64,000 nucleotides of DNA from Mycobacterium colombiense CECT 3035 (GCF_002105755.1 NZ_CP020821.1:1426001-1490000), one strand, 5' to 3'; shown: positions 17,615 to 27,563, counted from the stretch's first letter. Numbers and translations are program-made. The notes: a model not told the origin generated them from the letters alone.

Positions 17615-17744
17615 CACGTGCCCAGCGGTGGTGCGGTCAGGGCAGCGGCGATGACATGACATACCTCCATTCGACAAGTGTGCGCCCTAGCCGTGCGTGT
17701 GTCGAAGGATCGAATGCCTGAACACCGGCCGACGATTGCGGATC

Positions 17745-19049
17745 TCAGCCGGCGCCAACCCTGGCGGGTCCGAGGTGGACGGGGAGGTACTTGATGCCGT
17801 GCAGCAGGGTGCTGTCGTTGGGGATCGGCGCGCCCGCGAGCGTGAGGTCGGGAAAGCGCTCGAAGAGCGCCTGCAGACCGACGTTCAGCTCCATGCGGGC
17901 GAGCGGCGCGCCCAGGCAGGCGTGAACACCCGTGCCGAACCCGATGTGATCCCGCGCGTTGACGCGGGTGGCGTCGAATTCGTCGGGGCGCTCGAAGACG
18001 GCTGGATCGCGGTTGGCTCCGGCGATGCTGAGGAAGACGGTCGAGCCTTCCAGCACGGTGTGACCGTCGATCTGCACCGTTTGGCTGGCCACCCGGGCGC
18101 CGAATTGGGCGACGCAGTTGTAGCGCAGCGTCTCTTCGATCGCGTTGGGCCAGCCGTCGGGATTCGCCCGAAGGCGGGCCAACTGGTCGGGGTGATCGAC
18201 GAGCGTCACCACGGCGTTACCGAATGCGTGGGTGGTGGTGATGAACCCGGCACCGAGCAGCAGGCCAGCGAACATCCTGACTTCGAGGCGGGTCAGCTCG
18301 GTTTCTTCCAGGACCGCAGACAAGATGCTGGTGTCGCCGCCACTGCGGCGGAGCCGTTCGATGTGCGCGTCTATGTAGCGTTCGAACTCGCGCAACGCCG
18401 TCAGCGCCGTCTGGAAATCCGCCCACGACGGCACCGTGGTGGTGAGCAGCTTGGCGCCCGGTTCGGCCAACGTGTGCAGATAGGGAATTTCTTCGCGGGG
18501 GATGCCCAGCAGCTCGGCGATGACCTCGATGGGGATCCGCGAGGCGTAGTCGGCGATCAGGTCGCAACCCGCGTGGCCGTCGAGATCGTCGACCACGGCG
18601 TTGGCGATCTCCTGGATGCGGTGGCGCAGCCGGTCGATCGCCCGCGGAGTGAACGCCCGCGACACCAGGCGCCGGAGGCGTTCATGCTCGGGTGGGTCGA
18701 TGACCAGCAAAGACGGCGGCTCCAGACCGTTCAGCACACCGGGATTCGTTTTCGCCAACGCCCACTGAGCGATCCGAAAGGGCGACCGGTCGTGGGGTTT
18801 GGCGGTACGAAACCTGTCGTCACGCAACATCTCACGCACGAGCTGCGCGTCGGCGGTGACCCAGCCGGCGATCACCGGCGACATACGCCCCCGCGCGCGG
18901 AGCTGCTCGATGAGGCGAAGCGCGTTGTCGGGCCGGTTGTTATCGATCACCAACTCCGCGAAGGGATCTCGCCGTCGAGCGAGCACCTTCAGCGTCGCGC
19001 GAGCCAGCCCGTAGCCGAAGAACCAATGCAACCGGGTTTTGAGGTCCAT
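17745..19049 (-). CDS. Cytochrome P450 with atypical I-helix
   Basis: 434 residues from the ATG at 19049. Heme loop FGTGVHACLGAPLARMEL and K-helix EETLRYNCVAQFGAR are normal. The I-helix reads LLLGAGFITTTHAFGN: where most P450s have AGxETT or AGxDTT, isoleucine replaces the acid of the acid-alcohol pair. This resembles P450s with unusual oxygen chemistry. Upstream of the ATP-grasp and serine-hydrolase genes by about 130 bases on the same strand, it may be part of the same small biosynthetic group. Confidence 0.9.
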   Translation of the reverse strand: MDLKTRLHWFFGYGLARATLKVLARRRDPFAELVIDNNRPDNALRLIEQLRARGRMSPVIAGWVTADAQLVREMLRDDRFRTAKPHDRSPFRIAQWALAKTNPGVLNGLEPPSLLVIDPPEHERLRRLVSRAFTPRAIDRLRHRIQEIANAVVDDLDGHAGCDLIADYASRIPIEVIAELLGIPREEIPYLHTLAEPGAKLLTTTVPSWADFQTALTALREFERYIDAHIERLRRSGGDTSILSAVLEETELTRLEVRMFAGLLLGAGFITTTHAFGNAVVTLVDHPDQLARLRANPDGWPNAIEETLRYNCVAQFGARVASQTVQIDGHTVLEGSTVFLSIAGANRDPAVFERPDEFDATRVNARDHIGFGTGVHACLGAPLARMELNVGLQALFERFPDLTLAGAPIPNDSTLLHGIKYLPVHLGPARVGAG

Positions 19050-19113
19050 TCCCGCATTGTTCGCTCTGCCAAGCCATATGGATAGGGGTGCACACCGCCG
19101 GTCGCCCGGCCGC

Positions 19114-19587
19114 TTAGCTCGCGACCGATCGCTCAAGGGTGGCCAGCGACGCGCCGAGGTAATCCTCGCCGAAAATCGGCATCTGTCCGACGCGGTCCCG
19201 GAATGCCTGCGGCGTCCCGCTCCAGTCATAGGTGAGGGTGACGTCCGTGCGATCACCGTTTGGGGCGAGGTCGTAACGCCAGAACCAACCGCCGGGAGTG
19301 TGGTTACCCGAATCGTCGAGGATGCCCGGTAGCCACCCGATGGCGCGGTCGCGCTCGAACACATTCACCAGGTTGTGCGTGACGTAGTCGCCGCCCGCCT
19401 GCGTGAGGTACATGTTCATCGCGAACATCTGGCCCGCGCCCGTGATCGGCGCGGTGTCCACCGCGTCGCGGACCCAGTCGGTGGGCTCGGTGTTCCGATG
19501 GCGGGACGGGTCGGCGAGGACGGCGAAAACCTCGGCCGCGGTGGCGGCGATGGTCCTTGTGACGACGTATCGTTCGGCGGCGCTCAT
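19114..19587 (-). CDS. SRPBCC-family (START/polyketide-cyclase-like) protein
   Basis: 157 residues, ATG at 19587 overlapping the DUF899 stop by four bases (ATGA). The fold shows in VVTRTIAATAAEVFAVLADPSRHRNTEPTDWV, the central strands and a C-terminal long helix ending LATLERSVAS. SRPBCC proteins bind hydrophobic ligands in a helix-grip cavity. Function is unknown. It is co-transcribed with the DUF899 gene. Confidence 0.85.
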   Translation of the reverse strand: MSAAERYVVTRTIAATAAEVFAVLADPSRHRNTEPTDWVRDAVDTAPITGAGQMFAMNMYLTQAGGDYVTHNLVNVFERDRAIGWLPGILDDSGNHTPGGWFWRYDLAPNGDRTDVTLTYDWSGTPQAFRDRVGQMPIFGEDYLGASLATLERSVAS

Positions 19588-20279
19588 GATCGGTCCGGTC
19601 CGTATGCGGCCGCGATAGCGGGGGAGTCGAGCCACCCCGAGTAGGTGGGCCGCGCGGGCCAGCCCTCGGGCGAATCGAGCCATTCCTCCTGGCGACCCCA
19701 CGGCAGGATGTCGATCAGCCCGAAGGAGTGACTGAGCTGCTCGGTGCCTCGCCCGTTGGTATGCCACGTGCGATACACCGTGTCGCCGTCGCGTAAGAAC
19801 ACGTTGACCCCGAAACCACCGCCCGGCGGCGCGTCCATGTCGGCGCCGAACGTGCTCTGCGATGACGAATACCAGTCCATCCGATTGCCCACCCGGTGCT
19901 TGTAGGCGAGCGCTTCCTCGATCGGTCCGTTGGTGACGATGACGAACCGGGCGTCGTAGTTGTCGAGGAACTCCAGCCGGGTGAATTGCGATGTGAAGCC
20001 CGTGCATCCGCCGCATTGCCACTGCGCGCCGTCCGACCACATGTGGTGGTAGACGATCAACTGCGAACGGCCGTCGAAGATGTCGGTCAGCCGGATTGGA
20101 CCGTCGGCACCGATCAGGGTGTAGTCGGCCAGTTCGACCATTGGCAGCCGCCGACGCTGGGCGGCGATCGCATCCAGTTCACGGGTCGCGGCTTTCTCGC
20201 GTTTCCGCAATTCGTCGAGCGCGGCGCGCCAGGTGTGCTGATCGACGACCGGGGGCAACGCCGTGTATTTCGTGGTCAT
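19584..20279 (-). CDS. DUF899 thioredoxin-fold protein
   Basis: 231 residues from the ATG at 20279, with AAAGGTGG upstream. DUF899 hallmarks: LRKREKAATRELDAIAAQRRRLPMVE, YHHMWSDGAQWQCGGCTGF with a CxxC near residue 110, then a C-terminal GVNVFLRDGDTVYRTWHTNGRGTEQL. The family has a thioredoxin-like fold and unproven redox function. Coupled to the SRPBCC gene. Confidence 0.88.
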   Translation of the reverse strand: MTTKYTALPPVVDQHTWRAALDELRKREKAATRELDAIAAQRRRLPMVELADYTLIGADGPIRLTDIFDGRSQLIVYHHMWSDGAQWQCGGCTGFTSQFTRLEFLDNYDARFVIVTNGPIEEALAYKHRVGNRMDWYSSSQSTFGADMDAPPGGGFGVNVFLRDGDTVYRTWHTNGRGTEQLSHSFGLIDILPWGRQEEWLDSPEGWPARPTYSGWLDSPAIAAAYGPDRS

Positions 20280-20443
20280 GTGTCCACCTTTGCTCTCGAT
20301 TCGTCCGTCTGGAAGGTCTGACCGGCGCACGGTGCGAAATTCATCGGTGAAGGCGCGGCCTTCACCACTCGATTGCGCAAAATGCTCTTGACCCCCGTGC
20401 CCGGTGCTGGGTTCGATATTGAAAGAACGATGGGAGGCCCGCG

Positions 20444-20763
20444 ATGAGGACGTTTATTCGCCATTGTGTAGTCATCGTCATGTTGGCGTTCGCGTCCATG
20501 GCGGCGGTGACGATCATGACGCCGGCGGTGAGTAAGGCCGACTGCGCGGACGGCGAGTGGTGGGACCCGACCGGCAAGGTCTGCCGACCGCTCGGAGTGG
20601 GGCCGCAACCCTTGGCCTGCGACCCGGGCCAGTGGTGGGATCCGACGGCGAACGTGTGCCGGCCCTCGGTGTCGGGCCGCAACCACTCGCGTGCGACAAC
20701 GGCTGGTGGTGGGATCCGGGCGCCAACGAATGCCGTCCGCCCGCGGTGCCGCCGGCCGGCTGA
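20444..20763 (+). pseudogene. Secreted tandem-repeat protein with WWDP/CRP motifs, single-base frameshift as read
   Basis: A signal peptide (MRTFIRHCVVIVMLAFASM.. to VSKA) is followed by three copies of a 25-residue unit of the form CxxGxWWDPxxxxCRPLGVGPQPLA. The DNA units start at 20543, 20618 and 20692. The first step is 75 bases and the second is 74, so unit 2 has lost one base, in the C run 20663-20665. As read, the frame runs on to 20941 with a nonsense tail; with one C restored the protein ends CRPPAVPPAG at 20763 (about 106 residues). Paired cysteines suggest small disulfide-bonded, Trp-rich modules in the envelope. Function unknown. Confidence 0.65.
20543..20742 (+). repeat. Three tandem 75-bp coding repeats
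   Basis: Units begin with TGC at 20543, 20618 and 20692 and encode CxxGxWWDPxxxxCRP. The 75/74 spacing pinpoints a single missing base in unit 2. The third unit is incomplete at its end (no LGVGPQPLA). Confidence 0.85.
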
Positions 20764-20964
20764 TACGCGGTGGCATAGCGGCGCTTTCGCCCCCGGGTCG
20801 TCAACCGTGGATCACGGGGTTCCCGAACACATGAAGGGGAATCCGCACCACGGCTTCCGCGTCGCCCCCGGTGACGCCGAAAGCTTGCGAAAGTCTTGCG
20901 TTTTTGCGCGGCTACCGATCCCAACAAGACGCTCGCGGTAGGCGCCCCGCCTCCGCGAAGAGCG

Positions 20965-23900
20965 TCACACCCCGGCCGGGACCAGCGCCGCCGACGTTCG
21001 CATCTCGTGCCGCAGCGCGGTGAAGTCGGTGATCGTCTTGGTGCTGACCGTCGCCACCGGACGGGCGTTGCGCCCGGTGGCTTCGCGCTTGGACACCATC
21101 ACCACGCTGTCGATGTAGGGCTGGATGGTGGTGGCGTTCTGCACGGTCGCCACGATTACCAGCTGGAAGCCGAACTTGCGGAAGGCCTGCAGCGCCTGCT
21201 GCGCGAACTGCGGGTCGGACTTGGAGAACGCTTCGTCGAGCATCAGCTGGGCGAAAACCGGTTTGTTGTCCGCACTTTCGGGATTGGCCAGGTTGAAGCT
21301 CAGCGCACCGGCCAGGCAGAAGGCCATCAGCTTCTCCTGCTCGCCGCCCGAGTTGTCGCCGGCGTTGCTGTGGGTGCGGATCAGCTCGTCGGTGCTGACA
21401 TCCCACTCGGCGCAGTCGAAGGTGAACCGGTTGCGGACGTCGAGGGCGTCGCGCGTCCAGGCCTTGTCTTCCGGCGCGGTCGATGCCAATCGGTTGCGCA
21501 GCCGCAAGATGTCGGCGTACTGATCCAGGATGGCCTGCTTGTCGCCGAGGCCGACCTCGGCGATGCGCCGCGAGATGGCCCGCACGATCTCGGTGAGTTC
21601 GGCGACGGCGGTCAGGCTGCGCGAGGTGGCGCGCAGGGTGAGGCGGGTGCCGCGGTTGAACTCGACCGCCCCCAGACCGGTGTTGACGCGTTCGATCTGT
21701 TCGCTGATCCGCCGGGCCTCCTGCTCGGCGACCCGGTGCAGGGTCAGGATGGCGTCGGGCGCCTGCTCGGTGACCAGTCGCATCATGCGCTCGTAGGCCT
21801 CGGGCAGTTCCCGCTCGTCGATGTGGCGGCACAGCGCGACGTAATCGTGCACGCGTTCGTCGAACACGTCGCTGTCGTTGGGGATCGCGTCGGGGAACGC
21901 GGTGTCGAAGGTGTTGAGGATGCGCGCGAGCTCATCGTATGAGCGCCTGCGGCTTTCGCGCAGTTGTTCGCGTTCGCGCCGGATCGCGGTGAAGACCGCG
22001 TCGCGGTGCGGTTCCGGGTTGAGCAGGTCCAGGGCAACCGGCACGTCGACGGCGTAGCGGTTCAGCAGGTCGGTCAAGGGCTCGGACACGAACGCCGGAG
22101 CGAGCCGTTCCTGCAACTCGAGCAGCTGGGTGCGGCGACCGTCGAGGTCGTCGCGGCGGGTCTGGATGGCGCCGCGGCGGGTCATCAAAGCCTGGATCTG
22201 CTCCCAGCACTCCTCGGCGCGGGCCGTGAGGGCCTCGATATCGGGATTGTCGGCGAGCAGCAGTTCGAACTGCTCGCGCAGCCGATCGGCGTGCCCGTCG
22301 GCGGTCTCGGTGTCGACGTGGGTCCACTGCTCGAATTGATCGCAGATCGCCTTGAACGCCGCGGCCCGGTCCCGCCACTGCTGACGCTCGGCGGCGATCT
22401 GGTCGGCGACGCCGCGGGCGCGGCGAAACGCCTCTTCGGCGTTGGCGAGATCCACGGTCAGCGCGTCGACCTTGGCGGCCACATCGCCCTGGTAGATGTA
22501 GTCGGCCTGCTTGAGCGGCCGGCGGTCGTCCTTGATGGCGAGACGCTCGGAGTCCTTGTAAAGGCCGGTGTCGGTGACCGCGCGCCGGAAGCGGGCGAAC
22601 ACATCGGGGGTGTCGACGCAGATGTGATCACCGGCTGCGGCGATGACGTCGGCTGCCTCGGCGGCGCAGGCGTGGGTCGGGTCGACCACGAACAGCTTGC
22701 CCGCCAACGTGTTCGGCTCGGCCTCGGCGACCTCCGCGCCGACGAACCGGGCGCGGACGTGATGCAGCTGCAGTCGCCCACCCATGTTGGTCTCGTTGAC
22801 GAACCGCAGCACCGCCGCGTAGTGGCTGTCGGGGACGAGCAGCCGCAGGCCCACACCGCGCAGCACCTTTTCGACCGCGACGCGCCAGCGGCTCTGCTCG
22901 GGCCGCAGATCCATCAACTCGGCGATATAGGGCAGCTCACCGGGATCGATACCCACAGCGGCGCAGATGTGTTCGCGCATGGTGAGCGCGAATTCCGGAA
23001 GCGCCGAGCCGACACGCTCGACGCGTTTGAGTTCCCTGGCGGCGTCATCGCGGGCGATGCGGGCGACCTTCTGGGCGTACTCGGCATCGGTCGAGGCTTC
23101 CCGGCCGCGATCCAGTTTGGCCAACAGCTCGGTGGCCCGCGTGCTGAGTTCCTCGCGCAGATTCCAGAATTCGTCGGCGGTGTCCGGGATGTCGAGACCA
23201 TGCGTGGTGAGCATCGATTCGTAGGCGGTGCGCCGGCGCGAGACCTGCTCGGCCTGCGCCTCTGCGGCGGCCACCTGCGACTGCAGCGGCCCGAGGCTGG
23301 TGCTGGATCCGCTGATCTGCGCGTGCAGCGAATCACCTTCGGCCTTGGCAAGATTGAGCTGGCGGGTGACGTCTTCGTATTCGTTGCCGAGCTGGTCGAT
23401 GGTGGCGTCGAGCGATTCGATCTGCGCGGGGCACTGCGCGAGCCGGACATGATCGGTGTAGGCGCGGACCATCGGCAGGTCGACGAGGTCGATGATCCCC
23501 AGGTCGGACGACTCCGAGGCGTAGCGCTGCTGGATCTTTTCGATGTCGCCGAGGATCTTGCGTTTGCGTTGCGCGACGGCCAGCAGTTCACGGGCGTCGA
23601 CCAAGGGGTCGATCTGCTTGAGCGCTTCGGGCAGCCGGCTCAGGCTGCTGGGCTCGTCGAGCATGAACTCGCGAACGAACTGCTCAAGGCCGCCAACACT
23701 TTTCAGTGATTTGGCCTTGCCGAGCAGCTGCTGCGCGGCGTCTGAGGCGCGGATGCCGATGGTGGCGTACAGCTGGGCGAGGTACTGCGATTCCACCTTG
23801 GTGGAGAACCGCCAGTCGTCCTTGAACACCGAGGCGTCGAATCGGCCCGCGGCCCAGCGGTTGCAGACGTTCTCGATGTCGCGGTCACCGTCGGCCAGCA

Positions 23901-24327
23901 CGAACCGGCTCGAAGAGTCAGACCGAGAGTCGCCGGTGAGCCACTTGAGCACCAAGCCGGTGACGGTGCGGCCGGTGTTGCTGCGGTAGGTGACGGCGAT
24001 CGCCGACCACGCGGTGCCATCGCCGCGCAGGTACATGACCTTGCTGGTGCCGGCGTCGCTGCGCTGACCCCAGGCGCCGCGGACGTATTTGTCGACGGTC
24101 CGCCTGCCCGCGCTCGATCCGGCGGCCGTGTTGTCGCCGGAGGCATTGAAGTTGCGCCGGTTGAACGGCAGGAAGCCCAGCGAAATGGCGTCCAGCAGTG
24201 AGGATTTGCCGCTGCCGGAAGCGCCGGCGATCAGCGCGCCACCCTCGCTGAACCCGATGGAGTGATAGCCGTCGAAGACACCCCAGTTGATGACCTGCAG
24301 GCGCAACAGGTGGAACTGTTCAGTCAT
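20965..24327 (-). CDS. jetC: Wadjet JetC / MksB-EptC-type SMC-like ATPase
   Basis: 1120 residues from the ATG at 24327, with GGAGG six bases upstream and an eight-base overlap with jetB. Walker A is [11 protein letters not shown] at about residue 35, long heptad-rich coiled-coil regions fill roughly 240-900, the ABC signature is [11 protein letters not shown] near 992 and Walker B is LMLDEAF near 1027. This is the MukB/SbcC-like ATPase of the JetABCD (Wadjet) or MksBEFG complexes. It would extrude DNA loops with JetA and JetB and recognise small circular DNA. The related EptC of M. smegmatis limits plasmid maintenance (established). No hinge dimerisation mutation or frameshift is apparent. 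Confidence 0.92.
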   Translation of the reverse strand: MTEQFHLLRLQVINWGVFDGYHSIGFSEGGALIAGASGSGKSSLLDAISLGFLPFNRRNFNASGDNTAAGSSAGRRTVDKYVRGAWGQRSDAGTSKVMYLRGDGTAWSAIAVTYRSNTGRTVTGLVLKWLTGDSRSDSSSRFVLADGDRDIENVCNRWAAGRFDASVFKDDWRFSTKVESQYLAQLYATIGIRASDAAQQLLGKAKSLKSVGGLEQFVREFMLDEPSSLSRLPEALKQIDPLVDARELLAVAQRKRKILGDIEKIQQRYASESSDLGIIDLVDLPMVRAYTDHVRLAQCPAQIESLDATIDQLGNEYEDVTRQLNLAKAEGDSLHAQISGSSTSLGPLQSQVAAAEAQAEQVSRRRTAYESMLTTHGLDIPDTADEFWNLREELSTRATELLAKLDRGREASTDAEYAQKVARIARDDAARELKRVERVGSALPEFALTMREHICAAVGIDPGELPYIAELMDLRPEQSRWRVAVEKVLRGVGLRLLVPDSHYAAVLRFVNETNMGGRLQLHHVRARFVGAEVAEAEPNTLAGKLFVVDPTHACAAEAADVIAAAGDHICVDTPDVFARFRRAVTDTGLYKDSERLAIKDDRRPLKQADYIYQGDVAAKVDALTVDLANAEEAFRRARGVADQIAAERQQWRDRAAAFKAICDQFEQWTHVDTETADGHADRLREQFELLLADNPDIEALTARAEECWEQIQALMTRRGAIQTRRDDLDGRRTQLLELQERLAPAFVSEPLTDLLNRYAVDVPVALDLLNPEPHRDAVFTAIRREREQLRESRRRSYDELARILNTFDTAFPDAIPNDSDVFDERVHDYVALCRHIDERELPEAYERMMRLVTEQAPDAILTLHRVAEQEARRISEQIERVNTGLGAVEFNRGTRLTLRATSRSLTAVAELTEIVRAISRRIAEVGLGDKQAILDQYADILRLRNRLASTAPEDKAWTRDALDVRNRFTFDCAEWDVSTDELIRTHSNAGDNSGGEQEKLMAFCLAGALSFNLANPESADNKPVFAQLMLDEAFSKSDPQFAQQALQAFRKFGFQLVIVATVQNATTIQPYIDSVVMVSKREATGRNARPVATVSTKTITDFTALRHEMRTSAALVPAGV

Positions 24328-25027
24328 CGTCACCCTCCTCGTCGTCGTGGCCCCGCTCGTCGGGGACGCCGCCGCGCAGCAGGATCTCGAACTGCTGCTG
24401 CAGTTCGGTGATCACCGAGGCCGTCATCACGGCGTTGATGACCGGGCTGACGGTGTAGCTGTCCTCGTCGTCGCGGGTCTTGCGCAGGATCTCCAGCGAT
24501 GTCAGGCGCGCGATGGCCCCGTCGATGCGGGCGGTGAACGTGACGGCGTCGCGGTCGACGTCGTTGAGCACACCGGAGAACAGCCCGTGCATTTCGTCGC
24601 GGCTGATCACGACGGCCTGATCACCCGAGGCGCGCATCATCTGCGCCAGGTGCAACGCCAGGATCGAGTCGTAGGTGCCCAGCGGTTCACGACGCAAAAG
24701 CTTGACGCCCCGGGCGGATTCGTAGCGGGCCTGTTCGACGAACGCGACGTCAGCGCCCTCGACGATGCGAAGCAGCAGGTCCAATTCGGACAGCCTGACC
24801 GACAGTTGCGCGCGGTACTCCAGCACCCAGGTGTAGACGTCGCGATCGGCTTCGGCACTGATGTAGCGGCGCGTCAGCAGCTGTTGCAATGCCCAGCAGG
24901 CGCGGTCGGGCAGCTCGGACACGTCGCCGTCGAACCGGGGACGGCGCTGCTGCGGGACGCGGGCCGTCTGGTCGACCTGGGGGAGCGCGGAGAACCCGCT
25001 GTAGTCGACGGTCTCTTCGACGGTCAC
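24320..25027 (-). CDS. jetB: Wadjet JetB / MksE-like subunit (DUF4194)
   Basis: 235 residues from the GTG at 25027, overlapping the jetA stop in GTGA. A DUF4194 protein: [47 protein letters not shown] and [20 protein letters not shown], with paired winged-helix character and an acidic tail (DDEEGDDD). In condensin terms it is the kite (MukE/MksE-like) subunit linking JetA and JetC. Translationally coupled to both neighbours. Confidence 0.9.
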   Translation of the reverse strand: MTVEETVDYSGFSALPQVDQTARVPQQRRPRFDGDVSELPDRACWALQQLLTRRYISAEADRDVYTWVLEYRAQLSVRLSELDLLLRIVEGADVAFVEQARYESARGVKLLRREPLGTYDSILALHLAQMMRASGDQAVVISRDEMHGLFSGVLNDVDRDAVTFTARIDGAIARLTSLEILRKTRDDEDSYTVSPVINAVMTASVITELQQQFEILLRGGVPDERGHDDEEGDDD

Positions 25028-26502
25028 GCGGTAGCCCCCAGCAGGGTGGAAACCGGTTCGGTGAACATCAAGTGCGGCACCTCCATTTCGCGGTCCCGCC
25101 CGTCCAGGGACTGGAAGCGGACCGTCACCGACTCGGAACCCTGTGCGGATTCCGGCTGCTTGAGCGCCCAGGACCACAGCACGATGACGTGGCCGAGGTA
25201 GGCCGAATCGAGCATCGCGACCGCATCCGGGAGGGACAGTGGCGCCCCGGAACTGATTGCGGTGTTGATCATCTCCGACATCGCGGGGGCGTCGACCTGA
25301 GTGGTCAGCGAGGCGAAACTGGTCAGATCGACCTCGCCCTCGGCAACCTCGGCGGGCTTCGGGTTGGACAGGTCGCCGATCCGGAAGCTCAGCGCGCCAA
25401 CCGAACTGAACGCGTGGCGGGCCAGGGGGAGTTCGATGTCCAGCCGGGAGTCGATCAGCGACGCTTTGAGCAGGTTGCGGGCGGCGCCGATCGCCTCGTT
25501 GAGCTGACGGGCCACGCCACGGCTCTGTTCGAGGGTGCCGAACGCGGTGAACCGTTTGACGCGCTGCGCGCAGCGCTGCTGGATGCGTTCCACTTCGTCG
25601 ATCTGATGGCCGACCAGTTCGAAGAAACCGGCCATCACCTTGCGCAGGGCGGGGTCGAGGGCGGGGAGGGCTTCGGCGACGGCGGCGACGTCGGCTTCGA
25701 ACTCGGCGCGCTGGTCGGGATCGTTGATCATGCGCAGGAAGGCGCGGTGCGAGTCGCGGCCCTGGGAATCCCAGGCGGCCTCGTAATCGGCGTACATGCG
25801 TCGCTGCCGGTCGCGGTATTCGACGTTGCTCTCGATCGGCTCGTCGAGCGCGGCGGTGGCCCGTTCGATCATGACCCCGTACTGGCCGATGTCGGTGATC
25901 AGGCGTTCCATCTGCAAGGCGATGGCGTGGGCTTCGTCGTAGGCGTCGGTGAGGTCGACGTCCTGGCTGTGCTCACCCGGACCGGCGTCGTGGTCGAGGG
26001 CATCGAGTTCGGTTTGTAGCGCGGCGATTTCGGCCGCTATGCCGGCGCGGATCCGTTCGGGGTCATTGCCGACGCGCAGCGCGACCTGCTTGAGGCGGGC
26101 CGCGATGCCGTTGATCGAGCCGCCGGTGGCGATGGTGTCCTGCCGGCGCATGCCGCGCAGGAAGTCGAGCGCCCGGCGCGCCTCCTGGGTCAGGTAACAC
26201 AGGTTGCGTTCGACGCCGGAGCGCTGGTCGGCGACGCGGTGCAGCCACCCCTGGCTGGCCCAGGACTTGATCAGGGCCAGGCCGGACTGTTCGCCGGCCT
26301 GATCGAGTTCGGCGAGGTCGCGCTCGAGGCGTACGACGAGGTCGGTCTCGGGGACCACGCCGCCGCTGAGCTGGCGTTCCATCAGCGTGGCATAGAGGTT
26401 GAGGTTCAGCGTGGCCAGCAGGCGGACCGTCGGTGAGCCCTGGAGGCCACGATTGAGTTCGAGCAGGTCGGCAGGCGACAGCGTGGTGTCGTCGTCCAGC
26501 AC
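25024..26502 (-). CDS. jetA: Wadjet JetA / MksF-like kleisin (DUF3375)
   Basis: 492 residues, GTG start at 26502 after GGAGGG. A DUF3375 protein: N-terminal winged helix (LNRGLQGSPTVRLLATLNLNLYATLMERQLSGG.. LTQEARRALDFLRG), a central helical part with RMYADYEAAWDSQGRDSHRAFLRMI, and a C-terminal domain ending VPHLMFTEPVSTLLG. It plays the kleisin role in the Wadjet condensin. First gene of a tightly coupled jetA-B-C operon. The nuclease subunit JetD is not next to it on either side. Confidence 0.9.
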   Translation of the reverse strand: MLDDDTTLSPADLLELNRGLQGSPTVRLLATLNLNLYATLMERQLSGGVVPETDLVVRLERDLAELDQAGEQSGLALIKSWASQGWLHRVADQRSGVERNLCYLTQEARRALDFLRGMRRQDTIATGGSINGIAARLKQVALRVGNDPERIRAGIAAEIAALQTELDALDHDAGPGEHSQDVDLTDAYDEAHAIALQMERLITDIGQYGVMIERATAALDEPIESNVEYRDRQRRMYADYEAAWDSQGRDSHRAFLRMINDPDQRAEFEADVAAVAEALPALDPALRKVMAGFFELVGHQIDEVERIQQRCAQRVKRFTAFGTLEQSRGVARQLNEAIGAARNLLKASLIDSRLDIELPLARHAFSSVGALSFRIGDLSNPKPAEVAEGEVDLTSFASLTTQVDAPAMSEMINTAISSGAPLSLPDAVAMLDSAYLGHVIVLWSWALKQPESAQGSESVTVRFQSLDGRDREMEVPHLMFTEPVSTLLGATA

Positions 26503-26732
26503 ATGCCCTCCGTCTCGTTCGATCGTGGCTCGGACGATCCAAGATATGGCACGGAGGCGACAATCGGCGCCCAGCGGCAGGGGTGTCGGGGGATGGTTTG
26601 GGGTCAGTGGGTCCCAGTGGTCCCAGGCATCGCTCGAGTCTCAGTAGTCACCGGCTCGACGATCGGATGGACGGTTGATCGGCACTGCGGGAACGGCGAG
26701 GCCTTCTCGCCTTGACGACTAGGATTCGCTCC

Positions 26733-26981
26733 ATGACCGCACTCCTGGTTGCCAAAGCGCTATTGCTGGGCTTTCTCATTGTGGGCTGCGGCATCCTCAC
26801 GGTGACGTACGTGCGCCGGCGTCGCGCCGGCGTGCAGCCGTGGAGAAACCCTTACGCCGCACCGTATCTCGACATGTATCACGGCGGACTGCCTCCGATC
26901 CCGCCGCCGCCCTCGTCGTCCTACGAGCGGCCCGCTGACGGCGAGCCTTCCTCGCGCGGCCCCGACGGGATTGCCAGTTAG
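26733..26981 (+). CDS. Small single-pass membrane protein, unknown
   Basis: 82 residues from the ATG at 26733. One N-terminal membrane segment (LLVAKALLLGFLIVGCGILTV) is followed by RRRRAG and a proline-rich cytosolic tail with PPIPPPPSSSYERP. No family is recognised. It ends at 26981, overlapping the convergent lipoprotein gene by four bases. The gap of about 230 bases between it and jetA shows no other gene. Confidence 0.6.
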   Translation: MTALLVAKALLLGFLIVGCGILTVTYVRRRRAGVQPWRNPYAAPYLDMYHGGLPPIPPPPSSSYERPADGEPSSRGPDGIAS

Positions 26982-27427
26982 CCCCAGTAGGCGAAGTTGC
27001 AGGTGGGCCGCGGTTCGCTCTTGAGGGACACGACCTTGTCGCCATCCATGATGATCGTGCAGATGAGTGCGGCGTCCCCGCCGTCGGCGGTTACCTGCGA
27101 CTCCAGTTGGTCGTAGACGGGGTACTGCTTTTCCCACGGCAGCGGCGCATTGGCCTCGGTCTGTTCTGGGCCCCCGTTGATCCGGTACCGGATCGTCACC
27201 GGGCCGCTGCCACCGCTGACCTTCATCACCGCCGTCCCGACCGGCTGGCCGGTGGGCGCCGCGGACGCCGGCGTCGGTGGTGCCGACGAGGCCAACTGTG
27301 GGGTGGAACCCACACCGCTGGTCGTGTGTACCGCCTGTCCGGAGGTGCTCTTGGTGCATGCCGTCGCGGCAATCCCGGCCGCTGCGACGCTGACGATCAC
27401 CGCGACGGCACACCGACTCGAGCGCAT
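26978..27427 (-). CDS. Putative lipoprotein with MmpS-like domain
   Basis: 149 residues, ATG at 27427. A signal peptide with a weak lipobox (IAATAC, Cys24) leads into a Ser/Thr/Pro-rich linker. The C-terminal 90 residues (VTIRYRINGGPEQTEANAPLPWEKQY, then ALICTIIMDGDKVVS) resemble the beta-sandwich of MmpS proteins: an RYRI..G strand, PW-K, and a C-x-I-x-x-D-G-x-x-V ending. Unlike true MmpS it has no MmpL partner and is lipid-anchored rather than membrane-spanning. The assignment is pattern-based and moderate. Confidence 0.7.
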   Translation of the reverse strand: MRSSRCAVAVIVSVAAAGIAATACTKSTSGQAVHTTSGVGSTPQLASSAPPTPASAAPTGQPVGTAVMKVSGGSGPVTIRYRINGGPEQTEANAPLPWEKQYPVYDQLESQVTADGGDAALICTIIMDGDKVVSLKSEPRPTCNFAYWG

Positions 27428-27563
27428 GCCCAGAGCCTACGATGAGCGGCTCCGAGCCGGGAGCAAACCATGCCGCCACATGATCCGGATCGCGCGCGCC
27501 GTCACACGCTGATGCCCTGCGTCGTCATCAATGAGGAAGAGAAGGAATTATCGGAAGGGCGCA

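Noticed and set aside
17697..19085. A 462-codon plus-strand frame over the P450 gene
   Set aside because: It is the complement of a well-supported P450 and shows no domain; shadow frame.
20543..20742. CRISPR-like array
   Set aside because: The 75-bp repeats are contiguous coding repeats with no spacers and no cas genes nearby.
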